A stretch of DNA of 64,000 bases from Leguminivora glycinivorella (GCF_023078275.1 NC_062977.1:20506585-20570584); one strand, 5' to 3'; shown: positions 44,068 through 55,914, counted from the first letter of the stretch. Numbers and translations are program-made. Notes: generated by a model not told the origin, from the letters alone.

Positions 44068-44342
44068 GTTACAAATAAAGGCGTCGGAGTTTTGCTTGGA
44101 CAACATCATCACTACATAGGATAAAACAAAGTACTTCCCGCTGTCTTTATGTCTGTCTGTCCGTATGTATGCTTAGATCTTTAAAACTGCGCAACAGAAT
44201 TTCATGTTTTTTTTCTTTTCATGGCGAATTTCATTCATGGTGATACGAAAAAAGGTTTACAGGATGAAATAAAAAGGACCAGCCATACTTTGCTTAGTGA
44301 CTTTTGAAGTCATAATGAACAACTTTTATTATTATTATTTTT

Positions 44343-44460
44343 AGGGTTCCGTACCAAAAAGGTACAACAGGAACCCTTATGGTGCGACTCTGTCCGTCTG
44401 TCTGTCCGTCTGTCACATTGTTAAATATCTCTAGAACTACTTATGCTATCGATATGAAAT
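44343..44460 (+). repeat. 5' part of a 'gggttccgt' element
   Basis: AGGGTTCCGTACCAAAAAGG...CAGGAACCCTTATGGTGCGA with a short CCGTCTGT tract matches the left end of 20,420-21,035. It ends where the next repeat starts. Confidence 0.65.
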
Positions 44461-44515
44461 TTGGAATAGTTATAAACATTGTGAACCTCTACAAGTTGAA
44501 GGTATTTTTAATGGG

Positions 44516-44622
44516 ATAGGAGGCAAACAAGCAGATAGATCGCCGGATGGTAATCGATCACCGCCGCCCATGGACACCCGAAACACCAGAGGTATTGGAG
44601 GTGCGTTGCCGGCCTTTAAGAT
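44516..44622 (+). repeat. Dispersed repeat ('GGCAAACAAGCAGATAG' copy)
   Basis: This is a second copy of the family at 7,097-7,212, with about the same limits and a similar level of divergence. Confidence 0.65.
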
Positions 44623-45011
44623 GGGTGTATTATGGAACCAATGCTGAAAAACACTATCTACATTAATGCTGAAAAACACTGTAGTTATACACACCCCTGG
44701 TGCGCAGGATATGGGCCAGCTCCAACAGCATCCTGACCATGATTGCGGACAGGGTTGGTGGCCTCTATCTAAATAATTGCTGCATGACCCATGTGCATAG
44801 GAATAAATAGATTTATGTTACGTATACTAACACTAGTCTTAAGATGTTATTAACATTATGTTACTAACAAAAATGATCCAAGTTGGTCTACAATAAATGA
44901 ATATTATTATTATTATACATATATCTCGAAAAAAATGAACATTGCGATCTAGCTTTTATCCATGTAGATGTAGTGTAGGGACGCCCGGCCGGAATCACTT
45001 TTCGTGCTCAT

Positions 45012-45390
45012 TCAGCCCAGTTCCCTGGAGCTGGACAGATTACTGTCCCGGCAGCATTCCCACACTTCCCTCTTCAAGTCTTCTCGTTTTCCTGCAGAAC
45101 AAAAGTATATCTTTAATTCGACATCCTTGAGTTCTTCTACTCTTAGTCTGTCTCTACCGAATGTATATGAATTATATCGCGGTGCCGCATATATAATACA
45201 TTCCGCTAACAAATGTAGGCTCGTTTCCTCCATACCACATTGTGGACAAGATTCGTCATCTCTTATTCCTATTAACTTGAGGTATCTATTGAGAGTGTTG
45301 TGCCCAGTAATTATCCCTGTCAACATTCTCAGATGGCTCTTACCTAGATTCAGCAGATACCAGCCGATTCGAGCCAGAAATCTATGTCAA
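45012..45390 (-). mobile_element. Non-LTR retrotransposon ORF2 C-terminal fragment
   Basis: The minus-strand translation includes GWYLLNLGKSHLR then MLTGIITGHNTLNRYLKLIG, and a Cys/His motif CPQCGMEETSLHLLAEC. This is the typical post-RNase-H C-terminal region of I/Jockey-group elements. It is truncated upstream and ends at 45,012. No intact RT is present. Confidence 0.7.
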
Positions 45391-46777
45391 AGGTGACACT
45401 TAACGCCATCTACAAGTATAATCGAAAGCTACAAGACATTTTTTATGTGGCGCTATCTATGTGTGGTGTAGTGTATGCGTGTTCTTAGGCGGTCGCATTT
45501 TAATGTATGGGATGGTATGATCTTCTTATATTTAAAATAAAATAAAATAAATAAAATAAAATTTGTTTATTTCCAAGAAAATACAGTCATGTATACAATT
45601 AAACTGACCTCCACACTAGGCAGATGCCTGTCCCGTGGAGGAGATGGTTCAGTCTTAGGTATCAATTAAAATAATATCATAACTTCTTACATATAAAAGA
45701 AAAACAGAAAAAACAGTAAAGGTAAAGGTAATTTAATTTATGGTTAGGCAGAACCAAGCTCTTTATTATGTTGTCATACCAAAGTCCGGTGTTGTTTCAG
45801 ATATTTAGGTATTCTTGGCATTAAAAACATTAAATTAGTTGGTTTTGGAACACGACTCACCCTCATCAACAGGAATCCGTCCACAGATGTGTCGTTAAGC
45901 GAGAAATGTGAAGCCGGCAATCGGAATATCATTTTTTCCCTCTATTTTAGCTTTTCGCCCATTGTGGAAGCGAATATGTATTGTATTCTACTTTGTAATG
46001 GCGGATGGATGAAACAAGAGTTGCATGACTAACGATTACAATTCTAAGAGAACATCGACAATCAGTTTGAGTTAGTTAAAATTACTCAAATTTCTTTTTC
46101 ATAAAAAATAGAGAGTAAAATACGAAATAAATACAGGGCGCAGGCTTCGTCACAGTTTTATGTTATGTTTGTCAAGTATTAATATAAATCAAGTAGGTAC
46201 AAATAAATTCGATGACCATCAAATAGGTACAAATAATAAAACCACTACATATCTACAATCCACTACATATTAAAAATGCTCCAAATAAGTTCGCTTTTAA
46301 GAAATCTGTACGTTCTTTCTTTGCTGGTAGAATGAATGATTCCTAGTTGTTTCTATATATGTATGTATGTATGTATTTTTGGAAATATTTATTTAGGTTT
46401 ATGTATATTTATTATGTAACTTCTTATGTAGGTAACTATGTAAAGTTTCAGTAATATCACCGCCCACAATATCTCTGCTTTGCCTAAAGGTTGACTGGTA
46501 GAGAATGCTGTCTGGCATTAATTCCGCCTTTTGTACTGTAAGTTTTTCTTTCTTTGTGTACAATAAAGATTAAATAAATAAATAAAAGATAAACCTAATT
46601 AAATTTGATGATCATCAATTTATATTGATACTAGAGTCGTGATTGCAGTTAGCGTGCGGAATCTATACAACCAAGCACATATTATGTATCATAATGTAAG
46701 TAGGTTTAGGGTCGCCGTCATCGAAAACGATGAGGAGGACTATATAGGTACTATTACCACCTCATAACTACGTCTTA
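45391..46777. other. Intergenic DNA with retroposon tails
   Basis: About 45,530-45,665 starts with an AAATAAAATAAA tract and 'ggcagatgcctgtcccgtgg', and about 46,340-46,600 ends CAATAAAGATTAAATAAATA. Both look like 3' ends of retroposons. No gene was recognised. Confidence 0.4.
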
Positions 46778-47077
46778 GGTCATTTTCAGAATTTGGGACC
46801 CCCCGTAGCGTATTGTTAACAAAAATTAACTCGCTGTCAGTTTTGTGACGACAATTAAGCATAAAATCTATCTAAAAATGTACCTTTTTCACATTCTGAA
46901 TGTAGATTATCGCGGAAAGTTTATGTAATTAACACAAAAACAATATTTTTATAGAATTCTTTTATAAAAATCGAAAAAAATATAGAAAATGCTTATTTAT
47001 CGACACAAAACTGACAGTGAGTTAATTTTTGTTAACAACTTAAGCTAATTACGGGGTCCCAAATTCTGAAAATGCCC
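46778..47077. mobile_element. Foldback MITE (CATTTTCAGAATTTGGGACC ends)
   Basis: The left GGTCATTTTCAGAATTTGGG...ACCCC and the right GGGGTCCCAAATTCTGAAAA...TGCCC are inverted. A second inner pair (AACTCGCTGTCAGTTTTGTG and CAAAACTGACAGTGAGTT) extends the arms to about 80 bases. Confidence 0.7.
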
Positions 47078-47631
47078 TTTAGAATGATTAAAAGTAAAAA
47101 CCAATTGACTTTCATTTAACACATACTCGTAATTAGAGAAATATATTCACATAAATATAGAAATACACAATAAATCTACAATAGCCAATGATCCAAAAAA
47201 AATGTTACAATTCATGAAAAATTCACGAAACTTTCACGAAAAATAAAGGGAATTTAAATTTATGAAATGGGAAATTTCCATCCATACAATTGTCCATACA
47301 AAGTATGGAAAGTTTCCGATGTTTTCCTATGTGAAAATTTCAGAATTTTGGAAACTTTCCGACGGCACATCAGTACTAGCAATATTTCCTCACGGCATCG
47401 CACTAAGTACCACGTTCTCCGGAGAAGTCGCCAGCTCTTAGTTACTACGTTCCAAAGACACGGAAGAAATATTGTTGGTAACATTTGCGAGAAGCTCAAA
47501 TAAATTATCACAAGAAGAAGCCCTCGCTTGGACGTTTCAATTTGTACAAATAAAGCTCTCATCCATCATAGCGGCAATCCGAGATGTGCTTTTTATTTTT
47601 GAGTTTTTGGTCATAATTTTTTAAAGACATA

Positions 47632-47880
47632 CATACATACATTCATACAATCACGCCTGTATCCCATGAAGGGGTAGGTAGAGCACATGAAACTACTCAA
47701 GTTTCAGTGCCACTCTTGGCAAATAAGGGGTCGATAGAAAACGATACCGTGACATTGCAGTGACAGGTTGCCAGCCTCTCGCCTACGCCACAATTTAACC
47801 CATATCCCACAGTCGCCTTCTACGACACCCACGGGAGGAAAGGGGGTGGTAATATTCTTAACCCATCACCACACGGGGGG
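47632..47880 (+). repeat. Dispersed retroposon-like repeat with ACAT microsatellite head
   Basis: It starts in ACATACATACATACATTCAT and reads 'cacgcctgtatcccatgaag ... ttctacgacacccacgggag', a familiar lepidopteran block. It ends near a G-rich tract. Single copy in this window, so recognition only. Confidence 0.45.
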
Positions 47881-47984
47881 GGGTTTTAAAGACAATTTTA
47901 ATAATTACAATCAATATGGGACTGTCTTAAAATAAAAAGTGTGCTTACTAAAAATATGGATGTTGTTACCGTTCAAATTCGATT

Positions 47985-48226
47985 TATAACCCACGATGCA
48001 AAAACGACGTCTATCTGTCTGTCTGTTTGTCTGTCTGTCTATGTGTGTGTGTCTGTCTGTGGCATCGTAACTCCCGATGGATGAGCCGATTTTGATTTAG
48101 TTTTTTTTTGTCTAAAAGCTGAGTTAGTCGGGTGTGTTCTTAGCTATGTTTCATGAAAATCGGTCTACTAAGTATGTCACAGTCGGGGATTTTTTCAAAA
48201 TTTTAATTTTGTGGTTAGGCTATAGT
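47985..48226 (-). repeat. Microsatellite-bearing repeat, minus orientation
   Basis: Inverse of the family at 49,793: a CTGTCTGTCTGTTTGT tract, then 'cccgatggatgagccgattt' and TTTGTGGTTAGG at the far end. Confidence 0.72.
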
Positions 48227-48283
48227 AAGACTAGGTTTCATATTTCGAGTTGCGACCGGCGAGTCATCATCTGCCGGTAATAA

Positions 48284-48444
48284 TACAAAAACTTATATAC
48301 ATAGAAAACATCCATGACTCAAGAACAAAATATATCTGTTCTGTGGTCATCACTAAAATAAATGCCCTTACCGGGATTCGGACCCAGGACCGTGGCTTAG
48401 CAAGCAGGGTCACTACTCACTACACGCTAGGCTAGTCCGGTCGT
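48284..48444 (-). mobile_element. tRNA-derived SINE, 3'-truncated and diverged copy
   Basis: The box-B region (GGGATTCGGACCCAGG on the plus strand) and the 'catccatgactcaagaacaa' block match the family. The tail half is missing. Confidence 0.65.
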
Positions 48445-49025
48445 TGATAGCGATGGAAACCTGAATACATAATGTTCACACAACATACGTTTACCCAAAG
48501 TACTCGTACGAAGACCGGTTGACGACACATGACGTCACACACATACGTCACGGCTCCCCGCGCCGCGTACCTACATTAGACTGCACCTTACAGCCGAAGC
48601 GGCTACACATATATCTCTATAGATTCATTAAAAATTACCTAACCTACTTGTACCTAGTTATTAAGTTAATAAAAAGAAGATAGTACTATCCTGGAGTTCT
48701 TCATTCTTCATAAGAAGATCTTATATTGAGGAGTACACCGAACACATAATTATAAATTATAATTACGTAGCTATGTGGTTACGTAATTAGGTATTCAGGT
48801 CTCCAATATAATTACTAGGTAGATATTTATAAGTACTAAACGTAATTGAAGGTTAAACAACTCCTGGTTTAGTCCTCTACAACAGTCTTATACTTAAGCT
48901 TAGTAAAACTATAATGCAGGGCGAGATAAAAAGGACCGTTCAAACTTTACATATCTTTACAAAAAAAAAAAAAACTTTACATAGGGACTTTTGAGGTCAT
49001 AATCATAATGAACAACTTTTTTTTT

Positions 49026-49500
49026 TATTTACTACGTCAGTGGCAAACAAGCGTACGGCCCGCCTGATGGAAAGCGGTCACCGTAACCTATGGACGCCTG
49101 CAACTCAAAGAGTGACATGCGCGTTGCCACCCCATTAGAAACTTGTACATTCCCTTTTGCTGTGTGACAAAGGACAATAGGCGGAATAAGTCAGTTCCGT
49201 AATTCCTCCCGTCATCAGCACACCGCACCCTCGTTGAGCTCTAGCAGCCTTACTCACCGGCAGGAACACAACACTATGAGTTGGGTCTAGTGCTATTTGG
49301 CTGCGGTCTTCTGTAAGGCGGAGGTACTACCCCAGTTGGGCTCTGCTCTAGATTCGAGCGAGATGATATCCGCTGTGCCTACCACACAAAGCGGAATATC
49401 ATTCGCTATGCCCTACCCCCCTGTTATTATGAGATCAATGCTGAAATCGCGAAAAAATTGGTTGTTCCATAGAAATGTGATTGGACATGGGTAGGAGGTA
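49026..49500 (+). repeat. Dispersed repeat with GGCAAACAAGCGTACGGCCC head
   Basis: The first 100 bases resemble a diverged form of the 7,097 family. The following GC-richer 350 bases (to about 'tgatatccgctgtgcctacc') are probably part of the same element. Short ORFs in it are not convincing. Confidence 0.45.
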
Positions 49501-49792
49501 TTTTTATTACTTTTCTGGCGTCTACATTAATTGAATGCTCAATTTCGCGTAATTTAAGACATTGGCTTATTGTATTATACCATTTCGTTTTATGAAGGTC
49601 CCGGGTCCTAAGTATGTGCTCCGTTAATATGGTGTCCGCTTCTTAATTAAAGTCCAGGGACGTCCAAGCTTCGAGGAATGCTGTTCATAGACAGGGTCGG
49701 TTGTACCGTGCCATCTGTCACCGGCGTTAGTCAAATAGGTAATATTCGAGCATTTTCAATCCTGTTCATTTAAAAATTACTATTTAAAACTA

Positions 49793-49963
49793 ACCTAACC
49801 ACAAAATTAAAATTTTGAAAAACCCCCGACCGCGACATAGTGGACCGATTTTCATGAAACATGGCTAAGAATACTCCCGACTAACTCAGATTTCAGACAA
49901 AACTAAATCAAAATCGGTTCATCCGTTCGAGAGCTACGATGCCACAGACAGAAACACACACAC

Positions 49964-50002
<39 letters not shown>

Positions 50003-50066
50003 TACACACAGACAGACACGTCAAACTTATAACACCCCGTCGTTTTTGCGTCGTGGGTTAAAAACG
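49793..50066 (+). repeat. Microsatellite-bearing repeat, complete plus copy
   Basis: CTAACCACAAAATTAAAATT, then 'gcgacatagtggaccgattt', a CAGACAGA tract at about 49,970-50,015, then AACACCCCGTCGTTTTTGCG and GGGTTAAAA. It serves as the unoccupied version of the site hit by the gypsy element. Confidence 0.75.
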
Positions 50067-50405
50067 ATCGCAAATGATGAACATCAGATACCTACCTAAC
50101 AAATTACCTAGTGTTTCACTAATAACGATAAAACTTGTAATAGTTGTAATGATACTAATTATCTAACACTTGTGATTTGTAATCTTATAGTAAAGTTTGG
50201 TAAAGTTAAAGAATTTGAACCGAGAACTTATTACCAGCGTTTTATCCTTAGTTCATTTAAAATGGGTTCCAGGTAAGTAAGTTGGCAGTCGAATTGGATC
50301 CTAACGACATCCTATTTTCAAAAATGTCCGCCTCGGTCGCTGAATGGCGGTCAATTTGGCGCAATCCCGCTATTTATTCCCCTGGTCCACACCTACTACA
50401 CAGCA

Positions 50406-50540
50406 GGCCTAGCACATGATGGCCGCGGGAGTATGTCGCCGCGAGATAGACTACCTGTCCTTATGTTATTAATACAATTAGACAAAGACGTGTCATCTAT
50501 CTCGCGGCGACATACTCCCGCGGCCATCATGTGCTAGGCC
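50406..50540. mobile_element. Foldback MITE with 46-bp near-perfect arms
   Basis: GGCCTAGCACATGATGGCCG...GCGAGATAGA and its inverse flank about 45 loop bases. The arms differ at very few positions. Confidence 0.75.
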
Positions 50541-50796
50541 TACTAGATTACTAAGATTTAAACCTCCGAGCGTGCAAGTACCTACAAATTATATTCGAGA
50601 TTTGAACTTTGGTAGCCTCCTGAGTCCTGGAAGCATTTGTTATGTTTTTGAATTTGGAGCCTTTTGTTACTCCATAAAAGTTCAAAATAAAAATTGGAAT
50701 ATGTACAAAAAATTTAAGTGAAGTGAGTGATTCAATCTGAGGAGGATAGAAATAAATTTAAAAACGAAAAAATTACACATTTGACAAAAAAAAACC

Positions 50797-51482
50797 GGCC
50801 AAGAGCGTGTCGGGCCACGCTGTGTAGGGTTCCGTAGCTTTCCGTATTTTTCTCAAAAACTACTGAACCTATCAAGTTCAAAACAATTTTCCTACAAAGT
50901 CTTTATAAAGTTCTACTTTCGTGATTTTTTTCATATTTTTTAAACATATGGTTCAAAAGTTAGAGGGGGGGGGGGACGCACTTTTTTTCCTTTAGGAGCG
51001 ATTATTTCCGAAAATATTAATATTATTAAATTAAAACGGGACTTAATCGCGTAAAACTTACGTTTTATATTTAACCCCGTTTTAATTTAATAATATGAGT
51101 GAAGATCGTGTTAGTTTAAATCAATATAATATTAATATTATCAAAAAACGATCTTAGTAAACCCGTATTCATTTTTAAATACCTATCCAACAATATATCA
51201 CACATTGGGGTTGGAATGAAAAAAAAATCAGCCCCCACTTTACATGTAGGGGGGGTACCCTAATAAAACATTTTTTTCCATTTTTTATTTTTGCATTTTG
51301 TTGGCGTGATTGATATACATATTGGTACCATTTCAGCTTTCTAGTGCTAACGGTTACTGAGATTATCCGCGGACGGACGGACGGACGGACGGACGGACAG
51401 ACGGACAGACGGACAGACGGACAGACGGACAGACAGACATGGCGAAACTATAAGGGTTCCTAGTTGACTACGGAACCCTAAA
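50797..51482 (-). mobile_element. 'gggttccgt...cttggccgg' element, minus copy
   Basis: It begins AAAACCGGCCAAGAGCGTGT and ends GACTACGGAACCCTAAAAAT, with a GGACGGAC/GGACAGAC tract near 51,372-51,436. It is the reverse orientation of 20,420-21,035. A GGGGGGGGG tract and a small 'aaaacggg...cccgtttt' palindrome lie in the middle. Confidence 0.8.
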
Positions 51483-51722
51483 AATACTTCGCACCTACTT
51501 GGAGAAGGAAGAACGTTCATATCACTTATATAGGTATAAAACGACTTGGAACACAACGATAAATAATAAGCCTTATAATACTGATTAGGATAAAGATCTT
51601 AAGATAACAAGTAGGTGAGAAGTAAACAACATGGTTTCACAATAGTTTGTCCTTAGACGGAGACAGTGTGCCTGGCGTGGGCTGATAACATTTCAAAACT
51701 GTGGTAGGTACTCTTCATGATT

Positions 51723-52594
51723 TAAGGTACAGCGGGTCCATTTCGACTGGGGGCCAATGCAACTGATCAATTTTTTCATGTTTTACAATGTTTGCAATTG
51801 CATTAAATAGAGAGTCCACTGGTTATATGTTTCACTTAACACTAAAAACGTGAAAACAGTTTGTTCAGAATCGAGAGTAGAATCGATTGAGCTATATCTT
51901 AATGGGGTAATATTTTTAAAATTTGTATTATTAGTTATTTTTTAAGTGCCTATTCTATTGTCTACTAGGAACAACATTGTGTATAGAATTCTAGAGGTTG
52001 CTTTTTCAGTATTTAGGGGTATTAATCTGTCTGGTTACTTGAACGATTATTTTTTCCGTACGAGTTTGACGTTGTTTGTCAGTTCAAACTTAATGTTTAT
52101 CATAAGTCATAACAAATGGAACTCGTACCTAATTACAACCTTGTCATTTTGATTATTGGGTTTAAATTTGCTTACCTGTCCAATTTGAAGTTTACTGTGA
52201 CAAAGCTTTAAAGTGTTTTACAATGACATCTTAGCTGTCTATTGGTAAACCTTATGTCGTTGCAGTAACGTACACAAATAAATAGTTTTATGGTTTATGG
52301 AAGTTAGCAATTATTTTATTGAGTGTAGAGCTAAAAGTCAAGTAGAGCTGTACAGAAAATTAAAAATTCAATTTAAAAAAAAGTAACCATCAGATTAAAA
52401 GATGAATACTCTAGATGAGTTTAAAAAAATAAAAATCAGTTGGGGTGTCTGAGGTTTTGAGTGTTACCGGAAACACGGTGTATATGGCACGCGTGTTCAG
52501 TGGATACATGTGGAACACACTTAATTGTGTAATAATGGAAAAAATCGGTCAGTTACAATTGTCCCCCAGTCGGGATTTACCCCGCTGTACCTTA
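51723..52594. mobile_element. TAAGGTACAGCGGG MITE interrupted by another MITE
   Basis: The two outer ends match the solo element at 2,132-2,350 (inverted). In the middle lies a 638-base member of the GTGTTTC family (51,839-52,476). The sequence TATAT occurs at both junctions and fits a target duplication. Confidence 0.72.
51839..52476. mobile_element. MITE family 'GTGTTTC...CACTAAAAACCT', copy B
   Basis: It is closely colinear with the two arms of 42,916-44,067, including the CTAGATGAGTTT and 'ttggggtgtctgaggttttt'-type blocks. It is inserted in another MITE. Its interior encodes no transposase. Confidence 0.68.
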
Positions 52595-52802
52595 TTGATT
52601 AATATTATTTTAGTACTATAACAAATAAAAAATAGATCTTCACATCTGATTTTTTTTTTTGTATATTCGGGCGTATTTATTATAAACTTCTTATATACTG
52701 AAGCGCGGTTTGATGGGGGTAAAGAAGTTATTTTCACCACACCAACTGATTTTTCCCATTTTTATCAGAACCCTGTTCTGATGAGGGGGTCCTGATTTGG
52801 TG

Positions 52803-53049
52803 CAGTGGAACTGCTGATGATGATCAGAACGGAACTCTTCAAATCTGAACAGCACACTTATAATGGCATTGGTAGTTTTATAAGAACAGCATGCATTTAC
52901 GTTCGGAACAGTGACATTTGGTGCAGTGAAACTAATGATGATGAACGGAACTCCTCAAATCTGAACGGCACACTTATAGTGACTTTGGTATTTTTATAAG
53001 AACAGCATGCACTTACGTTGAGAACAGTGACATTTAATGCAGTGGAACT
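52803..53049 (+). repeat. Minisatellite, two units of about 120 bp
   Basis: Each unit has CTTCAAATCTGAACAGCACA / CTCCTCAAATCTGAACGGCA, 'aagaacagcatgcatttacg' and 'gaacagtgacatttggtgca'. The same unit occurs once near 54,895-55,012 and twice at 55,439-55,685, separated by unrelated sequence. Confidence 0.75.
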
Positions 53050-53169
53050 GCTGAAAAGAGGCGGTCTTTTTTTCTTAAAAAAAATAATTTTAAGTACCTA
53101 TGTGTTAAAATCGTGACAGTTTAAAATCAGTGATGACAGTGATTAACAAATTTCATTTGAAATTTTGAT

Positions 53170-53410
53170 ATCGGCGGCGTGGCTTTTTTGACGATTCGGC
53201 GGCGGCGGCATGCCGGGACTAGTTGGTGGCGGAGCGCTGGCGTGCCCGCGCCTCTACTTGCCGCCTGGAACGGCTGGTCCACTCGCTGTACCCTAGATCG
53301 GGTCCTGCATCCAGAGCAGGCCATGGTCAGCCGGCGATGACTCATTATACATGCTCCTGCACCGGCGTCGCCTAACGTGGACCACTCGATACACACTGCT
53401 GGCAAGAGCG
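53170..53410. other. GC-rich patch of unknown origin
   Basis: The composition contrasts sharply with the flanks (GGCGGCGGCGGCATGCCGGG). The longest minus-strand frame over it (53,127-53,489, 120 residues) starts in hydrophobic sequence but becomes low-complexity Arg/Pro-rich. No family is recognised. Confidence 0.35.
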
Positions 53411-53522
53411 AATGTGTGATACATAAAGTATAGAACAACCATAATATGTGCACTAAAAAGGCGGCAACTTTGAAAAATGTAGGTTTCACCAGCCAATTAG
53501 GCTAGTTTCCTATTAGTCAAAT

Positions 53523-53658
53523 CAGGGGAGTTACCATGACGTGCTAAAGCCGTTCAGTTTAGGTTGAGAGAGAGGGACGGAGCTATGTAACTGCTATAGC
53601 TGTGTCCCTTTCCTCAACCTAAACTGAACGTCTTTAGTACGTCATGGTAACCCCCAGG
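53523..53658. mobile_element. Foldback MITE (TTACCATGACGT ends)
   Basis: GGGAGTTACCATGACGTGCT...CGTTCAGTTTAGGTTGAG is mirrored by CTCAACCTAAACTGAACGTC...ACGTCATGGTAACCCCC. The centre contains imperfect AGCTATGTAACTGCTATAGC. Confidence 0.7.
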
Positions 53659-53859
53659 TTCTTTTTAAGAACTGTCAAAACGATTTGCTAATATGGAATT
53701 ACTATGAAATACTGAGGAGTGACGTCACGGTCAATTAATTGATTTACTTTATATCTTCCTCTTTGACTTATTAAATAGAAATTATGTTTAAACATAACTA
53801 CTTTCCATATCTTTCTTCTAATTATGCAGTGCTTTATTTCGTGCACTGCATACAATATG

Positions 53860-54590
53860 TTTCCCCTCACTACCTCGGAAACACGTGTTTTATCCTTTTT
53901 ATGCCAGCGGGTAAAAACGCATTTGATCCACTAGTGGGTAAAGTAATTTGACCTTGAATATAGTCAAATTAACCGCTTTAAAATTTATAAAAGTAGATGA
54001 ATCTAGTAATGAAGATGATTTACCACCTGTGGAACTACTGGAAGCAGTGATAAACGCATTTTTTGCGTTGTAGTTTCCTCGCTATAGTGAGGGGAAAAGT
54101 TTTGTGTTACACACGGGTGCAAATATTTTACTTCTCGTGTATTAAAAAACTCGCTTAGTTCAGGATTCTATTCTCGAACCACTCGCTTCGCTCGTGGTTC
54201 AACTATAGAATCCTTTCACTTGCTCGTTTTTCAATTCTACACTCGGCGTTAAAATACAACTTTGCCCCCTTGGGTGATGCAATCGCCGAACGATGGGAAA
54301 GATCCCTCAGCGTGGTTGTGGGTTGGCTACGTTGGCTAAGATCAAAAATTACAATTTCCATAATCCGTGCTACAAGCATGTGTATCCGGGGTACGCGATA
54401 CAAATTTAACACGTTCAAAAACTTCTTTGGCTTAAATGATGGCGCAGCCCTACCCAATCCTTCCTCCACTTGATAAATTTCCCTGTTTTGTTGACGCTTG
54501 ATGTTTTGTTCATAACTATTTGTAATATTTGTAACTATCTTTTTGTAAATAAATATTTGTGTCTCTCTTTGCCCCCTTGTATAACAAATA
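53860..54590. mobile_element. Second copy of the 3,936-4,527 foldback MITE, with an insert
   Basis: It is colinear with 4,090-4,527 from TTCCCCTCACTACCTCGGAA through GAACCACTCGCTTCGCTCGT to CTTGTATAACAAATAACT. The left arm is missing. A sequence of about 295 bases at 54,273-54,567 interrupts the right arm. Confidence 0.7.
54273..54567 (+). mobile_element. 5'-truncated non-LTR-like insert with 13-bp duplication
   Basis: It is bounded by CTTTGCCCCCTTG at 54,260-54,272 and 54,568-54,580. The insert has an open frame for the first 200 bases (AIAERWERSLSVVVGWLRWL ... LPNPSST, then stop) and a 3' end TTGTAAATAAATATTTGTGT, like the last codons and tail of a retroelement. I could not name the family. 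Confidence 0.6.
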
Positions 54591-54894
54591 ACTATTATTT
54601 TAAAGAAACTAGCCTAATTCTAAACCTTGACATTGGTGGAATCATTGACGAGCCATAACTGAACACTTAAAAATTGATGGACGAAGGTTTAATTCCCAAA
54701 TTTTTAATTTCGCGGTTTTTTTTTTGTGACATTATTAACTTGACCGTTTATACTTTTTTTTTTAATGTTTGTTCCTCGATATCTCCGTCGTTACTGGACC
54801 CATTTTGAAAATTTTTTTTTTGATTGAATGTATATGCATACAGATTGGTCCAATTTTTCTCAGAACCCAGTTCTGGTGATGGGATCCTGGAGAA

Positions 54895-55012
54895 ATCGAG
54901 GGAACTCTTCAAATCTGAAAGGTATACATATGGTGATTTTTGTGTTTTTAAAGGAACAGCATGCATTTACGTACGGAACAGTGACATTTGGTGCAGTGGA
55001 ACTCCTGATTTA
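54895..55012 (+). repeat. Minisatellite unit, single
   Basis: GGAACTCTTCAAATCTGAAA...AACAGCATGCATTTACGTAC...CATTTGGTGCAGTGGAACTC: one diverged unit of the family at 52,803 and 55,439. Confidence 0.6.
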
Positions 55013-55438
55013 TCTTTTTATTTATTTTAGGTAATTACAAACATAAATCTCTAATTAATTTACATAGTATCGTTAAACCAATAAGGTTTGTCTCGATACC
55101 TATTCCATTCCGCGGTAGATGTTATACAACGCAACAATCATATAATTATGTAGGTATTCTATTCATTATACATACTCGTATTATAACCAAAACAAGAAAC
55201 CGCCAGCATTGCACTGAGCGCAAATAGCATTTAAGTAATAGCACATAATTATTGTCACTTATTTTCCTTGTTATTGGCAGCCGCCCGCTTTGGCCGGACC
55301 GGTTTGCGCTCGGCCAAATACAGGATGCTCCAATTATGTACTCCAAGTATTTTTTAATAATAAATATTTTACTGAGTTTGTTATATAATAAATAGGAAAA
55401 TAAAACTAAAATTCTGACACTACTAAATATTTTTAAGT

Positions 55439-55685
55439 TATGATGATGGTCAGAATGGAACTCCTCAAATCTGAACGGCACACTTATAGTGACTTTGGTA
55501 TTTTTATAAGAACAGCATGCACTTACGTCCAGAACAGTGACATTTGGTGCAGTGGAACTGCTAATGATGGTCAGAACGGAACTCCTCAAATCTCAACGGC
55601 ACACTTATAGTGACTTTGGTATTTTTATAAGAACAGCATGCACTTACGTCCAGAACAGTGACATTTGGTGCAGTGGAACTGCTGA
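55439..55685 (+). repeat. Minisatellite, two units of about 122 bp
   Basis: Two nearly identical consecutive units (only a few differences by eye) starting GATGATGGTCAGAATGGAAC and ending GGTGCAGTGGAACTGCTGAT. They are more alike than the units at 52.8 kb, suggesting a younger duplication. Confidence 0.75.
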
Positions 55686-55914
55686 TGAAGAGTGAGCCGC
55701 CCCTGGTTAGAGTTCCGTTCTGATAATCATTCTCATCTGTAAGTACTTCAGAATCATCCAAATTTCAAAATTGGTTCAGAAATGACGGAGATATCGAATA
55801 ACAAACATTAAACAATATACAGACGAATTGATAACATAATCCAACATTTGAAAGTATTTATCACCAGAACCCCAAAGGAATGTTCTTTTTCAAGTAGTCA
55901 CACTTTTATATTAT

